A stretch of 64,000 nucleotides of DNA from Gavia stellata (taxonomy: Eukaryota; Chordata; Aves; Gaviiformes; Gaviidae), in contig NC_082597.1 of assembly GCF_030936135.1 (NCBI RefSeq), forward strand, positions 80,334,495 to 80,398,494. The letters are read 5' to 3'. The translations under genes were made by a program, and so were the position numbers. Shown here in pieces: positions 24,661 through 37,645 of this stretch; position 1 is the first letter of the stretch, and each line of letters starts with the position of its first letter. The notes beneath the pieces are model-generated. The model was not told the origin of the DNA. It worked only from the letters and a program-made list of their open reading frames with translations, and made no database searches.

Positions 24661-24765
24661 TGTGGGCTCAGATAAATCATTTAATCTCTTGGTGCCTCAG
24701 TTCCTCATCTTATAAAATGCCGTGAGTCTTCTGGCCATTGGGTTTGCAGAGTACTTAAGATAATG
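24661..24765 (+). repeat. Probable MIR SINE relic
   Basis: The phrase 'aaatcatttaatctcttggtgcctcagttcctcatcttataaaatg' (split here: 24672-24691, 24692-24711 and on) follows the central core of MIR, the old tRNA-derived SINE, with moderate divergence. In MIR this segment reads roughly as 'acttaacctct', 'gtgcctcagtttcctcatctgtaaaatg'. Only the core and part of the 3' half can be followed. Divergence fits an insertion that predates birds. Confidence 0.55.
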
Positions 24766-27700
24766 GGGTCAGCTGTAGCCTGCGGATATCACATCCTTAC
24801 GTAATCAGATGATGGTAGGTCTTGGGTCTTTCTTGACATGTTTTCCAAAAAAAAAAAAACTGTTGCTGCAGAGTAAATACAGCTTATTGCATGACACAGG
24901 ACCATTGTCTCTTACTTCCCTGTAAATTATCCCATCCATTTTTACAGACTTGTGCTTATTTTTATACTTTGGGGTCTGCCGCAAGAAGCTGGCCATGCAA
25001 TATGTCAAAACACTCTTTTCAATATTACTTCTGTGCTCTAAAAGTAAAAAAAATCAGTGGGGAGAGGGACTGGGTAGAATCTTAGCTGCTTTTAGTTGAC
25101 AAAGTGCATCTGTGTGCTTTTCTTCAGAGAACGTTGTGTACCTTTATCCCTACCTGAAGCTTCAAAAGAAGGGTATCAGTAGGCATGCTTCCAATTTGAT
25201 GGCAACCGCTGGCGACTTTTTAAAGGTGTAATGCTCAGTAATCTCATACTTACAGACTGAAATCTCAGTGCGTGCAGACTGTGCACCATTTTCTCCTTTT
25301 GTGCATTCAGGTTTCTAACAATCCAAATGAGAAAGCATTTCTGATTTGTTTCTGTTTTGCTGTGCAAATTTTAATTTAGAAATTTTTTGCAGCAGTCTTC
25401 AAAGTCCCGGTCATGATCAGGCTCTGTTGTGCTAACCGCCGTACAGATCATACAAAGCATGGAGCAAAAGTCATCACATCAGAGAAGCTGCAAGCTTCAG
25501 TGGTGCAAAGAATTGTGTGCACATTATTGATGTATAGCCATCCCTATGTGACAGGAGAAAGCTTTAATGGTGTATAGAAATCTTTGCAGGATCTAGTCCA
25601 AAGCAAAAATGAGGCTCAACAGGAAAGCAGAAAAATCATAAACAAATACTCTTTTAGTGTAATTAATGACAACAAAACCCCCTCTGAATCACAATTTCTT
25701 CTAATGTGAATTATGTGACCGTAATAGGTAGAAATCTGTAGATTGTGAGGTTTTTGTCTTAGAATTGGAGCAAACCACATTTTTATAGACGCCTAAATGT
25801 CTTGAATCTTCTTAATGTTTGTTTTTTAAGACAAATGGTGGAAGAACAAAAGGGGACGTGATTTATATATCTTGGTGAGTAATGTCTTTCAGGCAATAGC
25901 TTACACTGTGTTAGGAGGCCGAGGCGCAGTATTCATATTGAGAGCGTATTTGAGCTCTGCGATCAGAAAAGTTGCCTGTTAAACGATGTGACAAGATGAG
26001 AGTCTTCAGCCCATCTGTCACCCATGCAGAAGTAAACGATCACATGGTACCGACTCCAAAGTAGAGGGAAAATCTGCTGTTACAGCCAACATTCCTTGCC
26101 ATAATACAAATATGTTCTTTGCTCACATAATAGCTATTCAGTTTGCCTACAGTCATTGTGTTTCCCCATTAAAGTTCAAAGGAATTGCAAATACAGAGTT
26201 GACAAAGCCAACTTTTGTCTTGGAGTGAATACCTATTTTATTAAAAGGTGTTTTTATCAGTGTGATTTTTAGAAAATAAACTGGTCTGTGAAAAAGATCA
26301 TGTGGTCATCCACATTTGAGCTTAAAGATTTCTGAGTGACTTTATTTTTATTTTTTTTGAAGTTTTCTTTATGGTTGACTTCCAGTAATTCTGTGTTCTA
26401 TGCCCTTTTCTTAAGAGCTGGCTGGGTTTCCAAATTTGAGTGTATAAATTTTGATGTTTCTAACTGAGGTGTTTTTTTGTTTTGTTTTTTTTTTTAAAAA
26501 AAGGCTATTTTGACTCTTCAGGCTTTACTGAAAATGTAGTCTTTTCTCAGCCTTCAAGCATAAGAGAGGAAGTACACAATTAGCATTGAAAGTATTTAGT
26601 CAATAAGAGCCCTGTAAATCTGATTACTTTATCTGCTTGGAAGTGTTTTAATGCCTTTTATTCTGCTGCACACACACGTGCGAGTATTTCTTTTCCATAG
26701 GTCATATTACAGTCCTCCTGCATGGAGAATATATGGAAATGAGCTCTTTATCTCAGCTAGTAGCAAGTTGCTGCCTCCGAACTTGTGCAAGCAGTAACAG
26801 TCAAGAAAGAAGACTCGATCTTTAGGGATGTAATTTCATCTGTTTCTTGTGTGGATCTTTTTTTGGTACTTAGTTTGCCTGAAGGTACTGGCAAGACAAT
26901 CTCCTTATGCAAACAGCAACAAGAAAGGCGATGGTAATAGTTAACTGGTGGCCACTGAGGCTAGACTTCATTTAAGATGCTGGCCAGACTGGGTAGCTTC
27001 TACCCAAGAGCTTTAGAAATGCTTGATGAGGCAAGTTGTGGGGTTGATAGTTTTTTAAATGTTCTTGGAACACAGGAAAATTCCTGGAGACTTGAAAAAC
27101 ACTAGTGCTTTTTAAGCTAAAAGTCATGCTGTCTTAATGAGGGTAAATGACATGACTCAATGCTATTATATTAATAGTAACCATAGTCTACTCAAATTCA
27201 ATGAGGAATAGAAGAGCTGAAAAAGTTTTACTGTCTTGGATTAAATTTATGAAGAGGAGCTTCATAAAAAATGAGGGTGGTAAGAGGAGAAGTTGGGAAC
27301 AGCTGAAAAAAGGTAAGTTGCAGGCAGTACAGGTGATTTTGAAGGGTGGTAGAGGGAAAAATAGTGTAGTTAAAGCAGTGTGAAGGGAGCTGTAGGCAAA
27401 AAGATATCCACACGAAAAAAGGCAGAAAGAAACTTGTGTTAGAAGAGCAAAAGATCACGAACTCTAGCAGGTTAAATAGGAAGGAAACCGGAACAGAAAA
27501 TCCTTGAAAACAGCTTTCTGCTAGCATATACTTAATAAAAGCTTTTTAGATTTTCCAGAAGCTTGCTGAAGAGTCTGTGGGATTGTCTTCAGAGAAGAAT
27601 TTCAGAAAAGCGAAATCAATTAGTTGAATCAGCATTCACTACAAAAGTAGTACGTCATTCTTTACAGCGATGAATGAGAATTGTTCACAGAAGAGGTTTT

Positions 27701-29665
27701 AGAAAAAAATGGTAATGTACACAGTAATAAACCTCCAGAAACAGGTACCAGAACCAGGAACGCCTCTGTAAAGTCGACAAGCTATTGCTAATTGTGGTGT
27801 GTAGTCTGTTGCTTCATTTAACCTTGCTCTCTGGAGGAGAGTTGGTGATGTGTAATACACTGTAATGTATGCTCTGAGAAAGGGTGTGGCTGATTAGTAG
27901 GTCCAACAAAGGAGTAGTAATTATAGAAGCAACTAGATTGTTAGAGGTCTAACCATTATACATTGCAGAAGAATTGACTTAGCTTTTAAAGAGGGAAGTC
28001 AGGCCTCAGGTTAGAGGTATTTACAGAGGTAATCAGAGAAACTAAGTCTTCTGTGGGAGAGGAGACTGATCAGTGGGCTTCTTGAGCTTGGAAAGACGAT
28101 GGGGAGAAAGTACACCCCACTACAGATTTCTATTGTGGCACAGGACAAAACTGCAAAGTAGCAAGTGTAAAGCAAGTGAAAAGAGTTTTCTTCACGCTGT
28201 GCGTAAATAAGCATCTTATTGCCACAGGTTGTTTTGGAGGTAAATGTATACCATTCTAAAAGAATTAGTGAAATCTGTATCACGGCTTCACTTAGCACAG
28301 TATTTTGTGCCTGAAATTTTTATTAATGCTTTCTGGAGGCAGGAAGTTTGTGGAAAAGGAAGAACAACTGATAAAGCCATTGTTTTCTAAATGTCCACTG
28401 TTGTCAAATGTTGGAAGCAGTATTCTGGGCAAGGTAGACTTCTGGTCTGATTAAATAAGGAGTCACTTTTATAGTCCTCTCTTACATACCACAGAAAGAT
28501 TGGTTAGCTGATGACAGCAACGCTTTTGGGCCTTAAAATTAGTAACAAGACCACAGCATCATCTGCTTTGCTGCCTGTAATAATAAATTAATGACTGTGG
28601 ACCTATTGGTTTTCTTTTTGTAATGTCTGCTGTTCCTGGTTGAAAAAGGGGATTGACAATTGGAAATACAGAAGTCAAAAAGAAGTATTAATACTTTTCA
28701 GGTTGGAAAGCGCTTGAGTTGTTGCTGGCATTGTCTATTAAAGCAGCAGTACGTAACTATGGTGGGTTACTATGTTCTGTACGTATGTAGAATCAATATA
28801 GCATGTAAAGCATTTTTTCAAAAACTTCTAGTCATAAAAATGCTTTTTAGACTAACAGCTTTCCTCTGCTCAGTAGGATGTGATTTGTTGGAAGTGTATG
28901 TTGACCTGGAACCAACAAGGAGATGACTAAGTAGGAGGAAAATGGTTTTAACATGCCTCTGCTTTGCCAAGGAATATGGAAACAATAACAGATTTGTCAA
29001 GTCTGTGGGTCAGCTAGCCTTGTAGTGATATATGATATTTCTCTATGCATGACATGCTTGGTGTATTGGGTTGTTTTTAATAAAGCACCATTTAGAAGCT
29101 GAAATGTGAATCTTTCTTTGTCCCAATTGCTGTTTATCACCTTCACGGGCATGCTGTTTACTGATCAGAAGTATACAGAGTAGCTGGGAGATCCTGACTT
29201 CTCTTCATTGTGGCAGGCGCATAATGTGGTCTGTTGTCTTATTTGTTTTAGGGTGTAATTTGATAGCCAAGACTGTGCGTGTTTGGCAGTTGCCAAAGCA
29301 TTTTTTGGTCCATGCACTAAAGCTCTGCAGTAGTCCTTCTCCCGTTTCCCTGTATTTGTTTTCCCCAAGCCATGACATTCTCCATGCTGCCTTTCCTTCT
29401 CGCGCTGGGGTATGCTGCATCACTCATCATGTGCCACGCAGTCTCGTCTCGAGGTTTCAAACAGTGCAAAGATGATTCCTGGTGTTCTTCCTTCTTTGGA
29501 AGAGAAGCAACAGCCTCAAAAATGAGTATTTAATTTAATAATAAATTAAAACTTTAGATGCTGTTTTCTTCCCATTTAAGAGCAGATCTGTGCTCTTGGG
29601 CGAGGGGAGGGAGTAATAATCACACAGACAAAATCACAGGAACACCCTTTCCTTGGTGAAGAAGA

Positions 29666-29790
29666 GGTAATAGCTCAGCAGTTAGTTGCTCTGAGATGTA
29701 CTGGTGACCAGGTTCAAGTTCTGGCTGTTTCAAGAGTGAGCCTGAACCACTCAGTGACCTCTGTCTCTCCCCTTTTTGGCACTTGTAAGA
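29666..29790 (+). repeat. Probable MIR relic with tRNA-like head
   Basis: TAGCTCAGCAG (29671-29681) fits a polymerase III A box and GGTTCAAGTTC (29711-29721) fits a B box at tRNA-like spacing. Text after it (near 29755-29770, 'agtgacctctgtctctcc') resembles the MIR core. The segment does not fold into a clean tRNA cloverleaf, so I read it as the tRNA-derived 5' half of an old SINE and not as a tRNA gene. Confidence 0.45.
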
Positions 29791-30487
29791 CTGACCTAAT
29801 AAATATTTTGCTGGGACAGATATGATCTCATATCCTCTTACAAACCGCGTATAGACCGGTCACTGAGGGATGGCCCTGTTCAGTGGAGAGTTCAAAGTGT
29901 TGGGACAAGGCTTTAAGAAGGAAGCAGTGATTTTCAAGAGGAGAGTTGTTTAATAATACCTGGACGTTTGCAGTGCTGGCCATCTCTCTGCTCTAAAAAT
30001 GAAGCTTTCTCAGTGCTGGATTGCTAGAGACTTTTAGCTATCTCCTCAATGTGCTGTTAGTATAGGAAAAAAGGACTCGAGCAACACCCTTCTTAACTCA
30101 CTATCCTTTTCTGTGTCTTACTTTTGGTTCAAGGTTTTTCCTGCAGGTCTCAAGTTTTTCATGTGTATGGGGAAGTATGCTGCTGTCTCTTGAGTGCAGA
30201 GCTCATGGAGGAGGTATTGCATTAAACCTGTTTGGGCTTACTGCCTGCTGCTGGCGAGAGGAGAAAGGGAAGAGATCTGGGTTCTGTGGCGCGGGGGGGT
30301 CCTTTCCAGCCTTGCATCTCTCTGTTCTACCCCCGGAGCTTCCCTGGTAAAAGCTCTCTGGGATCTGAGTGGTTGCAGTCTCTCTTCCATGAAGTTTCAA
30401 GATGACTTACTGTTGCCATCTGCTCTTTTGGAGCAAAGATACTGACTTGCGGGAAAAAAAAACAAACAGTGAGTTAATAAAATCAGA

Positions 30488-31028
30488 GATTCATAGAACG
30501 GTTTGGGTTGGAAGGGACCTTTGAAGATCCCCTAGCCCAACCCCCCTGCCATGGGCAGGGACACCTTCCACTAGACCAGGTTGCCCAAAGCCCCGTCCAA
30601 CCTGACCTTGAACACTTCCAACGATGGGGCATCCACAGCTTCTCTGGGCAACCTGTTCCAGTGTCCCACCACCCTCATTGTAAAAAATGTCTTCCTTACG
30701 TCCAATCTAAATCTACCCTCTTTCAGTTTAAAACTGTTGCCCCTCGTCCTGTCACTATAGGCGCTGGTAAAAAGTCTCTCTCCGTCTGTCTTATAAGCCC
30801 CCTTTACATATTGAAAGGCCACAATAAGGTGTCCCTGGAGTCTTCCCCAGGCTGAACGACCCCAACTCTCTCAGCCTTTCTTCACAGGAGAGGTGCTCCA
30901 GCCCTCTGATCATCTTTGTGGCTCTCCTCTGGACCCGCTCCAACAGGTCCACGTCTGTCCTGTGCTGGGGGCCCCGGAGCTGGACGCAGTACTGCAGGTG
31001 GGGTCTCACCAGAGCAGAGTAGAGAGGG
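30488..31028 (-). mobile_element. CR1 LINE, 5'-truncated, antisense to BORCS5
   Basis: The + strand opens with 'ttcatagaacggtttgggtt', the complement of a CR1 3' terminus, followed by 'ggaagggacctttgaagatc' and the 'ctgccatgggcagggacacc' block typical of avian CR1. The complement encodes remnants of the ORF2 C-terminus, in two frames: [19 protein letters not shown] (complement of about 30953-31009) and VVGHWNRLPREAVDAPSLEV (within the complement of 30571-30822). The frame change shows that the copy is inactive. It is truncated at about 31028, inside the reverse-transcriptase region. Confidence 0.93.
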
Positions 31029-33758
31029 ATGTTAATAAAATGTTAATATTTATTGCATGGGTAATAAGTAGTTACTGTGAACAACAAAAAATGGTGGATC
31101 AACTTTTTGGCAACGGGAATTTCTGCCAGGTGGAAGGCTGCATGGCCTTTTTCATCCTGTTGTTTACTTTTTCCTTTCTTGCAAGCTGAAACTCTAAGCT
31201 AACTTGTTCTCTGGCATTGTCAGCATGAGCCCAGAGGTCTTTGGAGAAGCTAATTCCTTTTACTTCTCCCTACTGCATCACCCAAAATAACACCATAGTC
31301 TATCTTTAAGTGGCATATGTGGTTTGTTTTTTGTTGCTACTCCAAACATTTGTACTGGATTGTTTTTCCACCTCTGCTTTCTTATGAAGGAATTCCAGCT
31401 GAACAGTTAACGTCTCCCTTCACTTGAGCTTGTGTTTTTCTGGATAGTGAATTAGAGGCTCCTTACAGTTTATTAATTTTGCTTTTAGCATTATGTAACG
31501 CGTACAAGGTTGTAAATACATATGTACGTTTGAGTAGCATGTTCCTTTATAGCTCATTTTACAGTCCTTGGCCTATTCTGCTTCAAAATTCTCATAAGCA
31601 GTGTAAGTTGGCCAGAATGCACACTTCATGGTAATTAAATCTCTTAAATAGAGTCTAATTTTCTTCCTCCTCTTGAAGTTGTTGAGAGATTAGTAATAAA
31701 AGAAAATTAGTTGGTTGATAGCATCATGTATTTGATCGGTGCAGAAACAGGATAACTGCCGCAGGTGTATGGTGAACTCCTCATTCCTATGTGAACTTTC
31801 AACATATTAAAAGTTGACAACATTAATTGAGCATTTATCCTGACAAGATAATTTTACAGAAGATCAGAATTAACAAACTGACGGAGCAGCAGAACATGTA
31901 ATGTATACATTTAAAAAAAAAGTCTTCCTTCATTGGGTTTGCTCCCATTAAAATTTTGCACTTCAGCTGAAAGTAGTCTTGAAAGATTTGCAGTTGATAT
32001 TGCTGGACCAAAGATTTTGTTTGAGCTGATTCTTTCTAAAAGGTAAAAGAATAATTTGACTATTGCTAATACAGGGTTTTGCGACTAAATGGTTAAATGT
32101 CTGTTTCCTCTCCTGACCTCTTGACTCAGGCAGCACAATTGTAGTGGGCAACAAGTCAGTAAAACAAAATTATCTTTTTTTTTTTTCCCCCTCTTAAGAT
32201 GAGGAAATAAAAGTTTTTCTGTGAAGAGTAATTGAGAGCATCCTGAGAGAATAAAATGTGGAGTGTTGATGAAAAGTAAACCTACTTCATCGTATCTGAT
32301 GAAGTTGCTGCCCTAGTTTTGTTTTCAGTTCTGTCTGCAAATGTTTTCAAAGAGGTTTAACTTTCTCAAATTCATAAGATACTTCTGACTTATGTCTTGG
32401 GTTTCTATCATGTTCTTGTGTTTTGGCAAGAACTCTATGTCACAATTTGTAGCGTCCAATAGGCATGGGGGCCATCCAAAATAGTTTCCATTTCCCACTG
32501 AGGTACGTTCTTAGAAGAACTTTTCCAATCCAAATAACTGGCATTTATTACTTTTTTTTTTAATTGCTTAGTGTGATACTTGCTTACATTTGCTGTTTTA
32601 ATGTCTTTTCCTGTCTGTAAACTGAGCCCCCAAGGGCACATGCGTGTAGGCACTGAATTCGGTTTACGTAGCTTGACGGATGTTTTGGGAAAAGCAGATT
32701 GTGTGTATGTGCTGTTTGTCACAGATGGTGTCCCAACAAGAAAAAAGTCGTGCTAATGCTGAAGGAAAATGAAATGAAAGCAAGTAAATTAAATAGCAAA
32801 AAAAGGATGGCCTTAGGGTTTAGCATCATTTTTTTCCAGCAGCTTTGGGAAAAGCAGTCAGTATAGCACATGTATGCTTGAGCTCAGCAAAGTTTCTCAA
32901 GTTGCGCTATGTAGGCAACAAACAATGGGCAAGAGAAATTTCTCAGGACAATTTTGCTCCTCTGGATATTAACAGTGTCCTAATTTTAAGTCTAATACCT
33001 TTTTTGATGAGCTTTTTGTGAAGCCTGGTCATGTGGGTAGTAAGGGTCTTAAATCTGTATGTAAAAAGAAAAAAGTATATTGCTAGTCTTTGGAATTGTA
33101 AAGAAAAAGATGATGAAAGAGTTCTGAAGCTTTATAAAAGACAAGGTAGGCAAAAGATGGATGTTTCACCCCTAATAATTTAACTTAGGCAGGTCTTTTT
33201 TAAATTCAGTTTTGTTTTGGGGGACTTGGGAATTTCTAATGATTTTTAGAGCTCACTAGAATCACACTGTCAAAACCAGAAAATAGTTTGAGTCCTGTGC
33301 CCGTATGGGAATGCAGATCTCGGCTCCTTCTCCTTCTGGCGCACGTAAATGGGGAAGGAGGTTCACTTTTCAGAGTTCAGGATTGTTGAGGAAGGAGAAG
33401 AAACAGGACTCACTTCATGCAGCACATCACTGAAAACCAAGTTGATGTGCGTTATGGACCTGCAGTTAGAGTCTGTGTTTAAGTTCTGTTGAGGAGCGCT
33501 AAGCTGTATGGCAAACTGTTCTTAGCACTGCTGTAAATCCTAAACATCCATAAATCTTCAATCCATGCCCTTCCCACTTTTAGTCTTCACTGGACTATTA
33601 CATTGCTACAGTCCATTCAATAGTCTAAGATCCTGAACTAGTTTTTAATTACCCCTTATAAAGCTTTTCTTCTGGGTTTGTTCTGTTGCCTCTCGGCTTG
33701 CAGCTGAACTAGTTATATGAACAGTCAGATTAACTCTGCTCCTTCCCTTGCCTTGTAG
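31029..33758 (+). other. BORCS5: Intronic sequence of BORCS5 before the penultimate exon
   Basis: AT-rich sequence with A and T tracts (for example 31912-31921 and 32177-32186) and no supported exon or named repeat. Its end provides the polypyrimidine tract 'ctgctccttcccttgccttg' and the acceptor TAG at 33756-33758. Confidence 0.7.
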
Positions 33759-33916
33759 GGCTCCTCAGTGGACAGACCTCTCCGACCAACACCAAACTGG
33801 AAAAGCTGGACCCCCAGCAGGTGCTGCAGCTGTGTCTCCGGTACCAAGATCATCTTCACCAGTGTGCAGAAGCGGTCGCCTTTGATCAGAACGCGCTCGT
33901 GAAACGCATCAAGGAG
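33759..33916 (+). CDS. BORCS5: BORCS5, penultimate coding exon
   Basis: This 158-base exon encodes 52 residues plus two bases of a split Gly codon (acceptor phase 1). The frame reads [17 protein letters not shown], then [14 protein letters not shown], then [17 protein letters not shown]. It is almost identical to the middle of human BORCS5 as I remember it (Thr for Ala and Pro for Ser are the differences I notice). BORCS5 (LOH12CR1, myrlysin) is a subunit of the BORC complex on the cytosolic face of lysosomes. BORC recruits the GTPase ARL8 and thereby kinesin for outward lysosome movement. The acceptor is strong (pyrimidine tract then TAG at 33756-33758). The donor GAG|GTACTG is weak because T replaces the usual G at +5. 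Joining this exon to 52118 gives the expected [11 protein letters not shown] junction in frame. The intron side stays open for 50 codons to a stop at 34067-34069. Confidence 0.95.
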
Positions 33917-35035
33917 GTACTGCCCGCGGCATGCCTGCTTCTGGTGGGGAAGGTCTCGGGGCATCGGCGTTGGCCGTCTTGCGCTATGAATGCAGGTGCT
34001 TGCTGTAGATGGCCTTGGGTCACTTGCAGCAGTCCGCTTCAAAGTAAACCCTGTAGAGAAACTCGGTGAGTGTGCACTTCAAGCAAAAATTCCTGGGTTT
34101 GGCTGTGGTTACTGTTAGGTGATGTGTTTATTGGTTATGCTCTGTTTCCTGGCTGTAAACAATGGGTGTTCCTCTGGTATGGCTAGTGCTGCAAATAACT
34201 ATTGAAGAAGTAAAAGATGACTGGAATTTTTAAAGGCAACATTCCTTATTTAGATCTGTATGCTTAACATTTTATTATGCATCATGGTTAAGCTCTAATT
34301 TAAGGAAAGAAATGGTTATCATAACATCTTCTATGGTTGGAGAAGGTAGTATTTCTTTTTTCTTCTATGGATTTGTAGAGCTAGACTCTTTTCAAAGCCC
34401 ATAACATGCTGCCTCTTCTCTGATCCGTATGGGTGCTAAAAAAGATCTTCCTCTGCTGCTGTTTTTACCACAAAACCATCATTTGAAAATCACTGATCTG
34501 CTTAAATATTCAATGATACTGTTGGGGAGGAAATTAATTCCTGGGCCGAGCATCCTGCTATTGGATTGTCTTGCTCATGTGTGTAACTACTGATGTTGGA
34601 AGCAGTAGGATGGCTGACAATTTCTTTTTTTCTAAAGTCAAGACAGATTGGCATGAGAAGAGAGGCTGTTTGAGAGTGTTTTCTCACGTATTCTCAGATG
34701 TCTAGAAGAACTGGTGAATGCTGCATATGTCAAAAGTCTGTGAGACCAAATACCTTTCAATGTTGAAAGAAAACTTTTTGAACAGGTGGTTAATTTTTAT
34801 TCATGCACTATAAACAATGACCTTGATTCATTGTTGCTGTATTGGCTTAGAGTTAAGAAAATCCCACATGACAAACTGGGTAATAAATTTGATTCATGGG
34901 CTGTTTTGAGAAGCTGCTGTCATCATGAAGTTGTAAGTCCAAAATAACGTGGGAGCCATTAAAAAGGCCTTTTTACTTTGGTGTATCAAGATCTGAGGCC
35001 AGCTATTACACAAGATGTAAAGATATTTGCAGATG

Positions 35036-35115
35036 TTGGTGACTCAGATCACACAATCTCAGAAATGGGATTTAATTGCCAGCCTAATGACAGTGTACTG
35101 CATTAATCCAAGCAC
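35036..35115 (-). repeat. Probable MIR SINE relic, complement
   Basis: On the + strand, 'gactcagatcacacaatctc' is followed by 'agaaatgggatttaattgcc' and 'acagtgtactgcattaatcc'. This follows the reverse complement of the MIR 5' half (roughly 'ggtcacacag', 'cagagctgggattt', 'ctgcattaacca'). Similarity is partial and from memory, so the call is tentative. Confidence 0.5.
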
Positions 35116-37564
35116 ATTGTAATTCTTTTGGCTGTTACAGTGTGAGAGGGAATATCGACATGATTTAAAGTCATGGTAGACTCTACCAGTGCAATCTGCA
35201 CTACTTGGATTTGCCTTCTATGGGGCAAGTTGCAGACTGTCTTTCAAATTAGCATTGGTGATGTTTTCTTCCCGTTCATAAGGCTTATGATTTTTTTTGT
35301 CCATGTGAAATAGATACAATGATGATATCGATATTGTCACTGACTGACTTTATCACAGGCTCCTCTCTGACAAGGTGAGGGAGAAATGGGTGAACCTGTG
35401 ACTTGGACAACTGACAAGTCAGTTTGGTTTTTTTGGTCAAAACACTTAAGTAACTTCAGATGCTTTCAATCCCTCTGCCAGATCTGGTGGGTTTTTACTG
35501 TTAATTTTCCTAATAATTTTTAAATGTTTTTCTTGCATTGGTTGTTCTGCGTGTGTGTTCTGGAGGAGCCGGGTGGGACCCGCTCAGCTTAAATCATTCT
35601 TGCCAAATTGTTTGGGCTCTCCTTGGTACAGTAAATTGAACCGCTGTTGACAGATGTTGACAACAAGGGGTGCAGCTGAACTGGAGCAGGGTATGTCTCT
35701 CGTTACAAGTGTAGACAAAGGAAATTGCGTTTGGCTGCACCCATTTGTCAGCGATGATTTAGTTTTGCTGTGCAGACAAAGCTTTGGCCCTTGGTAAGGA
35801 GTAAAAATGAAAGAGAAAATGAAGTGTATTGTGAAAAGCATAACGTGTGCATGAGATGGACAGTAAATTCTTTTTAGCCTCGTTTTAGTAGTCAGTATTT
35901 CCCTTTTCCTCTCGCACAGTAAGCATTGAAGTGTTTTTCTTCCGATAACAAACAGACTTACCAAGTGATTGATGCTTTTAACTTTCCTAGAAAATGTTGG
36001 TGAGCTTCACTCCCCAAATCCTGCCATTTGTCTGAGGTATGTTTGCTTTTCAGACTGTCGCTGACTGTACTCAGTGTAGTAACAGTCCTACTGTATAGTA
36101 TGCTATAGTCATACTGCCTGCAGCCAGGATTTATTTTTTTTGTCTTTCCTTGACAAAATGTCCCAGGGCAAATATCTTTTGCTCATTTGTCTGTGTGGCC
36201 AGAAAAAAAATTCCCTGGTTTCTGGCAAAACTCGAAAGTACTGTTGTAAATTTATTGGTCCTCGATAACTCATAATTGACTGTGGTGGTTTGTAAATCGG
36301 CACACAATCTGAATTAAAATGGTTCTTAATAGGAAAGCGAATAAGCTAAGGAAAACAAAAACCTTGTATGCCAGTAGTTAATGCAGATCTAAGTAGACCC
36401 ATCTGTGCATTCCCTTACTTTGAGGACCAAAACAGTTTAGCTTTGCTCTCCATTCCATTTCCCAGTTTAGCCAGAATTTCTCTGCAGTGTGTTGGCTGGA
36501 TCCATATCTGCCCTTAAACATAGAACCTGTGTGACTTCCAGGTTGCTGTGACTGTTCTCTCTCAAGAAGAAATACATTTACCCAAGTGTTTCCTTGAAGG
36601 GGAAGGAATTGAAGGTGTGATTGAAGGTATGATTGACTCAACCGCCTGTCTTCAGCAGTTACACTTACTTGTACCCAAAGTGTTGGTCTTGGAAGGGATT
36701 GATTTTTATCACAATAGGCTTTGTCTTCACTGCCAAAAAAAAAAAAAGTATGTGCTTGCATCTTTTTAGGGAAAAATAACCACTCTGCATTAAATATTAT
36801 GTTTCATATTAATTTTTGGCAGCTGACTCACCATCTGTTGCAATACTGCATTAATTCTAGGACCACTGAAATATTTAGGATTCTTCATTTTTTCTCCTTA
36901 TCGGTTTGAAAAACAACAGAACAGCAATTTGGGATTTATGTATGTGTTAATCCAGGGTTATGGCATCTCACAAAATTTGACAGTTTTCAAGAAAAAAGCC
37001 TGTGTGCAGCATTTTCTGGGTAATTTGTCTACTCTCTGGTATTTTGTAGGATGAAAATTTTTAGCTTACTGGATGACTCACCACATTATTGACTTCTGGG
37101 GGCATTCTGTTCAGATGCATCTGGGAATGGGATCTAGTCTGTCTACTGATGGTATGTTGGACCCACATGAGCTTGTTATATGTGTATGCTAGGAAAAAGG
37201 TGCATTTTTAAAACCCATTAGATAATGTGTTATAAAACACTGAGATATAAATGGTAATTATAGCTAGTTAACCGGTTAAACTGATCTTACTGCACCTTGG
37301 AGCTTTCACCGGTGTGTTTAATGATGGGGACAGAGTTGACAACGTGCCTTACGGAGAATGTAGTACTTCAGGCTAAAAATTGCAGGGGTGAACCATGACT
37401 TGCTAAGCCAGGATAAAACAATCTCATTCTGCCTATTCTTGGGTGTTGTATACAAAAAAAAAAATATCTCTTTGGTGTATATCTGCACGAGGACAAAAAA
37501 GCTCAACTGCAGTGTTCTTCCTTTGTTTCTGTGGTGGGTTTAGTGTCCTAGCTGTAGGCAGGAG

Positions 37565-37645
37565 GTCTTGAGCTGCGTGTGCTCTCTTTGCCAAGAGTGT
37601 CTGCCTCAGTTTTGCGATCTGTAAAATGGAGGCTTTCTGCCAAGA
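37565..37645 (+). repeat. Probable MIR SINE relic
   Basis: The string 'tgcctcagttttgcgatctg' followed by 'taaaatggagg' is the best-conserved part of the MIR core, and the preceding 'gagctgcgtg' fits the 'agctgtgtgacc' segment. Only about 80 bases can be followed. Confidence 0.5.

Larger units (their letters stand above)
22200..30487 (+). other. BORCS5: Intronic sequence of BORCS5, mostly featureless
   Basis: No exon is supported. Apart from two probable MIR relics (24661-24765 and 29666-29790), the stretch is AT-rich with T and A tracts (for example 23957-23967, 24849-24860 and 26486-26504). A 10-base direct repeat GGCCATGACA occurs at 22767-22776 and 22791-22800. An open frame of 98 codons at 22820-23116 has no recognised domain and starts on GTG. 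About 25.8-26.8 kb is free of recognisable repeats. Confidence 0.5.

Noticed and set aside
29671..29735. Possible tRNA gene with A-box and B-box matches
   Set aside because: The stems do not pair into a cloverleaf, and the sequence continues into MIR-like text. A tRNA-derived SINE is more likely.
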